Origin: Hyperoplus lanceolatus
Lineage: Eukaryota > Chordata > Actinopteri > Uranoscopiformes > Ammodytidae
Direction of reading: 5' to 3'
Assembly: GCA_026929865.2 (NCBI GenBank)
Contig: CM049396.1
Location: forward strand, 26,656,001 to 26,720,000
DNA length: 64,000 bases
Positions 58,166 to 64,000 of this stretch are shown here, one piece after another; the stretch's first letter is position 1; every line of letters starts with the position of its first letter. The notes under the pieces are model-generated. The model was not told where the DNA came from, ran no database searches, and saw nothing but the letters and a program-made list of their open reading frames with translations. Both the position numbers and the translations under genes were made by a program.

Positions 58166-58778
58166 AAGATATACTCAATAAAAATATAAACGCAACACTT
58201 TTGTTTTTGCTCCCATTTTTCATGAGATGGACTTAAAAATCTAAAATTCATTCCAGAAACACAATAATACCATTTCTCTCAAACATTGTTCACAACTCTG
58301 TCTAAATGTGTGATAGTGAGCACTTCAGCTTTGCTGAGATAATCCATCCCACCTCACAGGTGTGCCACATCAAGATGCTGATCTGACATCATGATTAGTG
58401 CACAGGTGTGCCTTAGACTGTCCACAATAAAAGGCCACCCTGAAATGTGCATTTTTGTCTCACAGCAAAATGCCACAAGCATTGAGGGAGCGTGCAATTG
58501 GCATGCTGACAGCAGGAATGTCAACCAGATCTGTTGCTCGTGCATTGAATGTTCATTTCTCCACCATAAGCCGTCTCCAAAGGCGTTTCAGAACTTCGCA
58601 CAGCCATTGAGGAGTGGACCAACATTCCACAAGCCACAATTGACAATCTGATAAACTCTATGCGAAGACGATGTGTTGCACTGCATGAGGCAAATGGTGG
58701 TCACACCAGATACTGAGTCCCCAGACCCCCAATAAAGCAAAAAAAATGCACATTTCAGAGTGGCCTTTTATTGTGGAC
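58166..58778 (+). mobile_element. Tc1-like element, internally deleted, in intron 3
   Basis: A long left terminal repeat starts CTCAATAAAAATATAAACGC. From about 58470 it reads the first helix-turn-helix of a Tc1 transposase (LRERAIGMLTAGMSTRS, then RALNVHFSTISRLQRRF). A deletion then joins to a late segment (LHEANGGHTRY). The right terminal repeat is cut short in a TA microsatellite. Non-functional. Confidence 0.85.
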
Positions 58779-58779
58779 A

Positions 58780-58781
<2 letters not shown>

Positions 58782-58826
<45 letters not shown>

Positions 58827-58827
58827 T

Positions 58828-58865
<38 letters not shown>
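58782..58865. repeat. (TA)n tract
   Basis: About 80 bp of TA with a TTTTTTATG interruption. Confidence 0.95.
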
Positions 58866-58870
<5 letters not shown>

Positions 58871-60226
58871 GTGTAACGGTACACTAAAGTCACGGTTCGG
58901 TACGTACCTCGGTTTTGAAGTCACGGTACTGTACAGTACGGTACGGTTCATAGTTAAGGGAGAATGAACAGTTTTAACTAGCTGACATTATGTAACATAC
59001 AAATAAAATGCATAGGCCTAACAAATCTAAAAAGAATACTGCTGCAATTCTCCAATAAATAAAATACTTATTAAATACTAGTGAATGTGCAGCATAAACT
59101 AAAATTGCAGTGAAAATAAAGCCAGTGTTAATACTCAGCAGGCTCTGTAAGCTGGTATGTAAAAAAAGGGTATGTCTTCTTTAAGGTATTTTTGACTTTA
59201 AAAAAATAAAGTATTACTGCAGCTCTGAAGTGCTCTTATAAATACAACAATTATCAAATAAAAGTGCAACTAATTAAATGACAGCTTATGTATTTTCAGT
59301 ATAAAAAAGAAAATACTGTCTGTGTTTGCACAGCTCGATTTTTGTTCACAGTAACGGTGATAGTAAGACCTGGATGGTGCCTTTTCAAATGCGTATGCAT
59401 GTTCGACGTGTTGGCTCCTACATAGGCGATCGCGGTGAAACAATAACCTGTGTGCCGACATTGTTCCACATGTTTATCACTGTTTTCATAATTCTACTGG
59501 AATCCGAAGTTATCCCTCAAGCGGGATTTGAATGACAGGGGTACGCCTGCAAGCTCCGGTTTCCTGTTGTCTTTCGCCATGCAGTTCGCTCTCTGTTCGA
59601 AAGCACTGTATAACATCTTTATTTGCACTACTCATAGACTGTAGAAGAGGGGGGAACGCTGCTACAACTGCTAATAGTGATGCAAACGGAACACTTGAGC
59701 GGAGAGGTGTGTATCTCTTGCTCTGACCGCAGCTGGGAGGGACTGCTGGGTGAGGACTCGGCCGCCTGTCAGTGCTCTGGGAGGGGGCAGGAGCCTCGGG
59801 AGCCAGCCGCTGCTCGTTTAGAAGTAAAGCGCGATACATGCTTTAGCAACAGAGTCTCCAAAAGTCACCAATAACACCAGAAAAAGTAGCTAGATTTGTC
59901 GCTAGTCGCTTTTTTGAGAAAAAAAAAGTCGCCAGAGGGCTCTGAAAAGTTGCTAAGTTAGCAACACTGCACCCTCATGCTGTGCTCACCATGGAGATAA
60001 CAGACTCTCGCTGGCTGCTAATGCGCACGTGCGAGCGAGCCGGCTAAATGGTCCGGGGGGAACTCCGACTACAAGTTTTAAGTTCCACACCGCAAAACAA
60101 GCCTGTACATTCGCCATATATTAACGCTATGTACGCCACGAACGGACCGCGGTCCACCTCTGTAACACCAAATACGTGCCTGTACCGTCACGGTACGGTA
60201 CAAATACGTGTATCGTTACACCCCTA
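58866..60226. mobile_element. hAT element, 1.36 kb, with a nested hAT fragment
   Basis: TAGGGGTGTAACGGTACAC and (reverse complement of the right end) TAGGGGTGTAACGATACAC are the termini. They sit in TA-repeat DNA, so the target duplication cannot be read. The right half (59617-59969) matches the 3' part of the 32347-32986 hAT, ending AGTTAGCAACACTGC. Confidence 0.8.
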
Positions 60227-60239
60227 ATATATATATATA

Positions 60240-60282
60240 TATATATAGACAGACAGACAGATATATATATATATATATATAT
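60240..60282. repeat. (CAGA)n and (TA)n
   Basis: AGACAGACAGACAG followed by TA repeats between two hAT elements. Confidence 0.9.
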
Positions 60283-60672
60283 TAGGGCTGTCAAATTAAC
60301 GCGTTAATTTCGATTAATTAATCACAGAAAAATTAACGCGATTAAAAAAATTAACGCAGATTAATCGCACTTCTATAATGCCCTTTGACCCGGTGCAAAA
60401 GTGGTGCGTAGCTGCACCGAGCTGCACCTGAAGCAGACACAGCCCGCGCGGGTGAAAGGGAGAAAAGTAAAGAGAGAAGCAGGGGGCCGAGGGCTCTATA
60501 GACGGTTTAATAAGCATGAAGGTAGGAAGACATCTTACTTTATTCTCCGCAGCCAGTGTCTGTGCATTATTGATTTAGTGGGTGCAACAATGTAGGCTAG
60601 GTTCAAAACAGTATCTCTCAATCTTTCTCCCCGTGTCTCAATTTTGTTTGCTAGCTGTCTCGTCGTCCGCGT

Positions 60673-60762
<90 letters not shown>

Positions 60763-60902
60763 GTGTGTGCGTGTGTGTGTGTGTGTGTGCGTGTGTGTGT
60801 CTCTCAATATTTTTGCCTATGAGTACGACGATGGTGAATGAATCGGCATAAGCATCTGTGGCAGTGCAGCCCTGTCTGTTGTGGAGACAGAAGTTACGAG
60901 AG

Positions 60903-60935
<33 letters not shown>

Positions 60936-61058
60936 AGCAGGCTATACAGCTGTTTATAAACAGGTATAAAAGTGTCATAAAAGTATGCGATTAATTTAGA
61001 TTAATTAATCACAGAGCCTGTAATTAATTAGATTAATTTTTTTAATCGCTTGACAGCC

Positions 61059-61061
<3 letters not shown>
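60283..61061. mobile_element. hAT element, 0.78 kb
   Basis: TAGGGCTGTCAAATTAACGC and TTGACAGCCCTA at the ends, with multiple TTAATTAAT and AACGCG words inside. It holds a (GT)n tract at 60676-60790 and (GA)n at 60907-60933. Inserted in TA-repeat DNA. Confidence 0.85.
60676..60790. repeat. (GT)n microsatellite
   Basis: About 115 bp of GT with occasional GCGT. Confidence 0.96.
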
Positions 61062-61118
<57 letters not shown>

Positions 61119-61132
61119 CATAGACAGACAGA

Positions 61133-61176
<44 letters not shown>

Positions 61177-61188
61177 GACAGACAGACA
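61062..61188. repeat. (TA)n with (CAGA)n islands
   Basis: Two TA blocks separated by CATACATAGACAGACAG and followed by AGACAGACAGACAGAC. Confidence 0.95.
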
Positions 61189-61237
61189 TATCAAGTGTGA
61201 TAGCTACATCTGACAGTTTTCAACTTTTCCCCAACAG

Positions 61238-61318
61238 AGGCCCAGACTCATTCTTTCTCTGATATTTCCTGCTAAAGTGGAAGTGGAGGCAGAAGTCACT
61301 GAGAAAAAGACAAGAAAA
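61238..61318 (+). CDS. Gene exon 4
   Basis: Acceptor CAACTTTTCCCCAACAG, 27 codons beginning [19 protein letters not shown] and ending EKKTRK, donor GTATGT. Phase 0. Again a Pro/Leu start followed by charged residues. Confidence 0.5.
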
Positions 61319-61332
61319 GTATGTTCATTTTG

Positions 61333-61545
61333 TTTGTAGTAAAACTAGTGGTGGCTGGTATTACATCTATGGTGCCCACCATCTCTACCATTGTGTCCTT
61401 GAGCAAGACACTTAACCCCAAACTGCTCCACAGGCGCTGTACTATGGCTGACCCTGCGCTCTGACCCCCTCTGGAGTGTGATAACTTGAGAGGAGAGATG
61501 CAAAAAAAGACAAATTTCCATGTAGCCTTGTGTAAATTGACTTAA
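61333..61545 (+). mobile_element. SINE-like fragment in intron 4
   Basis: GTGTCCTTGAGCAAGACACT and AACTTGAGAGGAG, then GCAAAAAAAGACAAATTTCC are body pieces of fish tRNA-derived SINEs. The tRNA head is not clear. A related fragment is at 62338-62490. Confidence 0.55.
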
Positions 61546-61603
61546 AAAGGTAACCTTAATTTAACCGAACTAACTTAACAATATTACACTTTCTTTCCAT
61601 CAG

Positions 61604-61755
61604 AATGAGGACAGAACTGAGCTGGACTTTGAGGCAGAGATGAGGGGGATCACTGAGCTGATTGGTGGGGATCCCTGTGATGTCACTATGGAGGAAAAGG
61701 CCTCCACTATGTCCCCTCCCTCACCGGCCCCTCAGAGCCCGACCTTACAGGAGAA
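61604..61755 (+). CDS. Gene exon 5
   Basis: Acceptor TTTCTTTCCATCAG, then NEDRTELDFEAEMRGITE, IGGDPCDVTMEEK and a Ser/Pro-rich segment (MSPPSPAPQSPTLQE). It ends with two bases AA before a full-consensus donor GTAAGTG, the only non-phase-0 end of exons 1-5. Confidence 0.52.
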
Positions 61756-61839
61756 GTAAGTGATTTGGTCCTTTCATTTTAATATAATATGATAAAAATT
61801 GATTGATGGATGGAGGGAGGGGGGGATGGATGGATGGAT

Positions 61840-61990
61840 TGATTAAATGTATTTCAGACATATCAAAAATACAAAACAAAATGAAAAGCATGAAAATACA
61901 ATAAACAAAAAATTATGTTAAAATGATTTCACACAAAAAATTAAAATAAACAACTGACATGTATTGAATTGATCGTTTGAATTGAATTGA
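61840..61990 (-). mobile_element. LINE 3'-UTR relic
   Basis: TTTCAGACATATCAA followed by A-rich DNA with AAAATGAAAAGCATG matches the 3' UTR of the LINE at 49157-51490. Confidence 0.65.
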
Positions 61991-62047
61991 ATTGAAGATA
62001 ACTTAACCTAACATTATTACATTTTTTCTGCCCTTCTTCCCTCAAAG

Positions 62048-62096
62048 CCCCATGCAGCCAGAGGAAATAGAAGAGCTCTTCCAATATTACATGTAG
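62048..62096 (+). CDS. Gene exon 6 (alternative terminal exon)
   Basis: A strong pyrimidine tract and acceptor (CCCTTCTTCCCTCAAAG) is followed, in the phase left by exon 5, by PMQPEEIEELFQYYM and TAG at 62094. Used as the last exon this gives a 197-residue protein. A weaker acceptor at 62121 bypasses the stop and stays in frame (next entry). Confidence 0.45.
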
Positions 62097-62121
62097 ACTC
62101 AATCAGACTCTACACCACCAG

Positions 62122-62278
62122 CAACCTGTGTGGCCAAGAAGAGACCATCGGGGGAAAAGAGAATTTGTTAATCTCTGAAACTATTACGCCAACGGTGAAA
62201 ATTGAGCCTCTGACAGAGAGAGTCGACGCAACTCTGTCACTCAACGGCTCTTCACATCAAACAGAGGAGGATCATAAA
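62122..62278 (+). CDS. Gene exon 7, first member of the repeated-exon family
   Basis: Acceptor CTCTACACCACCAG, one base to complete the exon-5 codon, then NLCGQEETIGGKENLL, ISETITPTVKIEPLTE and DATLSLNGSSHQTEEDHK, donor GTGAGT. LCGQEE corresponds to ICGTEE and ICGTKE in later exons. The frame is open through the upstream AGs too, so the acceptor position is not certain. Confidence 0.45.
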
Positions 62279-62337
62279 GTGAGTAGTAATAGTAATTGTT
62301 TATTTAAGTCTGTTTAAATAGTTTTACATCGATAGAA

Positions 62338-62490
62338 TACACATAGGTAGGGTGGTAGGATGGCCTAGAGGAAAGAGGGGCCGACCAGTAACCACAAGGT
62401 CTCTGGTTCCTCCTCCCAGTAACCATGAGGTCTTTGTGGGAACTTGAGAGGGGATTTGCGAAAAGACAAATTTCAATTTCAATTTCAAAT
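62338..62490 (+). mobile_element. SINE fragment ending at a splice acceptor
   Basis: GGATGGCCTAGAGGAAAGAG, ACCAGTAACCACAAGGTCTC and GAACTTGAGAGGGGATTTGC, ending in an AATTTC repeat whose last unit forms the TTTCAG acceptor of the next exon. Confidence 0.6.
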
Positions 62491-62495
62491 TTCAG

Positions 62496-62681
62496 AACGA
62501 AATGTCCTCCAAGCCGCCAGCAAGCAGAGGAACCACCAAGATCTCTGTCTGTGCAACAAAGAATCTGGTCCCCGATTCTACTTCAACCCAGAACAACGAC
62601 TCAAAGGCCCGTGTGATCTGCGTGATGCCCAGGGTCGCAAACACAACCCCGACCCGGGCCCCTGTCACACACACGGAACAG
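62496..62681 (+). CDS. Gene exon 8
   Basis: After CAAATTTCAG, 62 codons begin NEMSSKPPASRGTTKIS and end TRAPVTHTEQ at GTAGGT. Phase 0. The frame also stays open through the next 55 bp into 62737-62903, so the intron may be retained. Confidence 0.42.
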
Positions 62682-62736
62682 GTAGGTCACGATGTGGTCA
62701 AGACTGTGTCGATATGTGTCTCTGCATGTGTTTCAG

Positions 62737-62903
62737 AGATCACTCCAGGTGTCTCAGCGAGGACAATTAAGGCTCCAACCACAAAGGCCAAAGTGGAGCC
62801 GTTTGAGTGCGTCTACAGCACGGTGGTCAGAAACAATCCCCAAAAAGTCATCGCAAGAGTGTCCCTCACCGACTTGTCCATTAAACGGGAGGCGGAGTAT
62901 AAA
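62737..62903 (+). CDS. Gene exon 9
   Basis: In the read-through frame this encodes EITPGVSARTIKAP, KVEPFECVYSTVV and RVSLTDLSIKREAEYK before donor GTGAGT. The EITP and KVEP words match exon 7's TITP and KIEP, so this frame is probably the authentic one. Splicing the 55-nt intron instead changes the frame and gives RSLQVSQRGQLRLQP. Confidence 0.42.
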
Positions 62904-62971
62904 GTGAGTATAGAAATAGAATAGAATAGTCTTTCATTTACTTTTACTTTCATTTTCGTTTACTTCCACAG

Positions 62972-63152
62972 AGTCTTAAACTTGATTTTCGAGGAGGAAC
63001 TCTCCAAATATAATCAAGCCAGTCGACACATGTCCACAGCTGCAATCTGTGGAATCCCCAAGTCGGAAATCACCCCATCCGGTTGCGATTCTAAAGTTGA
63101 CACAACCCTGTCCTCTGATGGCTCTTCTATTCGTCCAGAGGAGGATTGTAAC
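62972..63152 (+). CDS. Gene exon 10
   Basis: Acceptor CGTTTACTTCCACAG. After one extra base the frame reads NLIFEEELSKYNQASR, ICGIPKSEITPSGCDS, KVDTTLSSDGSS and RPEEDCN, donor GTGAGT. The extra base conflicts with phase 0 from the read-through form of exon 9. Either exon 9 is used in the shifted frame or one base has been gained here. Confidence 0.45.
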
Positions 63153-63400
63153 GTGAGTGTAATACTAACAGTCATTTAGTTCAGTCCGTATGAACAGTTT
63201 ACCCATGAGAAAGGCATTGAGAAAAACTATATAAAAATAGCATTATTTGCACTGATGGTCTCGTTTGCTGTTACATGTAATTTATGATCATCAGAGGGAA
63301 AAATTAGACTGTTTCAGAAATATTTAAAAGTTCCTCGCAGCACCTTTAAGTCTGTATAAAAATGAGGAATACACATGGAAAATAGATTGTTTACTTCCAG
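63153..63400 (+). other. Intron of the duplicated exon unit
   Basis: Begins GTGAGTGTAATACTAACAGT and ends GAATACACATGGAAAATAG, TTGTTTACTTCCAG. It is homologous to the next intron. Confidence 0.5.
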
Positions 63401-63514
63401 GGAATCTGTGGAACGGAGGAGGTGGTCCTCACTCCATCAGGGTGGGATTCTGATGAGTCTGAATCGGAATCAGAAACGGTTCCTGCATCTTTGTTCCCTG
63501 AGGAGAATTGTAAC
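63401..63514 (+). CDS. Gene exon 11
   Basis: 38 codons: GICGTEEVVLTPSGWDSD, an acidic Glu/Ser run, ETVPASLFPEENCN, donor GTGAGT. Phase 0. Confidence 0.5.
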
Positions 63515-63585
63515 GTGAGTATTAATAGTCATTTATTTCTGTCAGTTTTAACTGATTTTAACATCAGGAATACACATAGAAAATG

Positions 63586-63838
63586 GGGGGGATGTAGCTC
63601 AGTGGTTAGGGTGGTCGACCCACAACTACAGGGTCAGTGGTTCGATCCCCCGTCTCCCCACCACCTGCCCAAGTGTCCCTGGGCAAAGGGGCACTGAACC
63701 CTAAATGTCTCCTGATAGTTAGCTTGCACCCTGCGTGGTAGCTGCTGCTGCTATCGGTGTATGAATGTGTGCTCCAGTTGTAAGTCGCTTTGGATAAAAA
63801 CCGTCTGCTAAATGACATGTAATGTAATGTAATGTAAA
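63586..63838 (+). mobile_element. tRNA-derived SINE in the intron before exon 12
   Basis: The head GATGTAGCTCAGTGGTTAGG contains a pol III A box, and GGTTCGATCCC at about 63641 is a B box. The body includes AAGTGTCCCTGGGCAAAGG and AAGTCGCTTTGGATAAAAA, and the tail is repeated TAATG followed by A-rich DNA. It is a dispersed retrotransposon, not a functional tRNA. Confidence 0.85.
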
Positions 63839-63861
63839 AAAAATAAACCGTTTACTTCCAG

Positions 63862-64000
63862 GAAATCTGTGGAACCAAGGAGGCTTCAGGATGGGACTCT
63901 GATTCGGACTCAGATTGTGATGTTGTGGAGTTCTTTGGTTGCGGGGAAAACAACAAAATTGAACCAGGGACCGAAAAAGTTCCCGCGACTCTTTCCCTCA
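63862..64000 (+). CDS. Gene exon 12 (cut by the window edge)
   Basis: Acceptor GTTTACTTCCAG, then EICGTKEASGWDSDSDSDC, DVVEFFGCGENNKIEPG and TEKVPATLSL at the edge. The open frame reaches 64000. Asp/Ser-rich, same family as exons 7, 10 and 11. Confidence 0.5.

Larger units (their letters stand above)
56977..64000 (+). other. Candidate multi-exon host gene, unrecognised family, runs off the window
   Basis: At least ten short plus-strand exons are bounded by AG acceptors and GT donors. Exons 1-4 are whole codon multiples (23, 44, 37 and 27 codons) and join in phase 0; exon 5 ends with two extra bases. Exons 2 and 3 end in KMSELIE and KMSELTE. From 62122 on, exons share CG-x-x-E, TPSG and terminal EE(N/D)CN-type motifs. 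Chance would not give this run of frames, lengths and junctions. The protein looks hydrophilic, Ser/Thr- and acid-rich, with no signal peptide or membrane segment. Introns carry Tc1, hAT and SINE insertions. Whether the stop at 62094 ends one isoform or the gene continues is open. Confidence 0.55.

Noticed and set aside
63590-63660. tRNA gene
   Set aside because: A and B boxes are present, but the sequence continues into a SINE body and TAATG tail, and a proper acceptor stem is not formed.

Overview
The window looks like noncoding, transposon-dense DNA from a teleost fish, probably a percomorph. This is inferred from the repeat types: Tc1-like long-TIR relics, L2/jockey-type LINE ends with ATT tails, a tRNA-headed SINE ending in TAATG repeats, many hAT and PIF/Harbinger miniatures, and long GT arrays. 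There are no bacterial operons, no CRISPR array and no rRNA. No ORF longer than about 200 codons belongs to a recognisable host gene; the one long intact ORF (603 codons, minus strand, 49673-51484) is a retrotransposon reverse transcriptase.

Layout. 1-17 kb is mostly unannotatable intergenic DNA. It holds a hAT element with perfect 8-bp target duplications (977-2216), microsatellites, a long hairpin (8031-8182), a small TTAA-flanked element (10015-10356), an L2 tail, and a pogo-like element with a zinc-finger transposase tail (14195-15500). 17.2-18.8 kb is a foldback element with minisatellite arms and a perfect 9-bp target duplication, itself hit by a solo LTR. 19-31 kb is quiet except for two opposed copies of one TTAA-type family and a PIF/Harbinger-type element (25616-26905). 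31.5-35.4 kb carries a Tc1 relic, a 640-bp hAT and a 1.7-kb element with arms of about 300 bp.

35.9-48.3 kb is a diverged duplication. Copy A (35.9-37.8 kb) and copy B (45.0-48.3 kb) each keep a similar terminal coding-like exon. At the same base position each copy holds a different hAT element with the same 8-bp target duplication. Between the copies lie an L2 3' end and a 4.9-kb pogo-like element containing a complete-ended piggyBac element, whose broken transposase gene was in turn hit by a small hAT-type element.

49-57 kb holds the intact LINE ORF, an element with nested palindromes and a TTAA-flanked 2.9-kb segment. 57-64 kb is the best candidate host gene. Ten or more short plus-strand exons have consensus splice sites and mostly phase-0 junctions. 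Exon ends in KMSELIE/KMSELTE recur, and later exons form a tandem family (CGxxE...TPSG...EE.CN) whose introns are also duplicated. The protein family is not recognised, and the gene runs off the right edge.

Boundaries rest on visible inverted repeats, target duplications and splice consensus read by eye. Family names are from memory of sequence types, not from a search.
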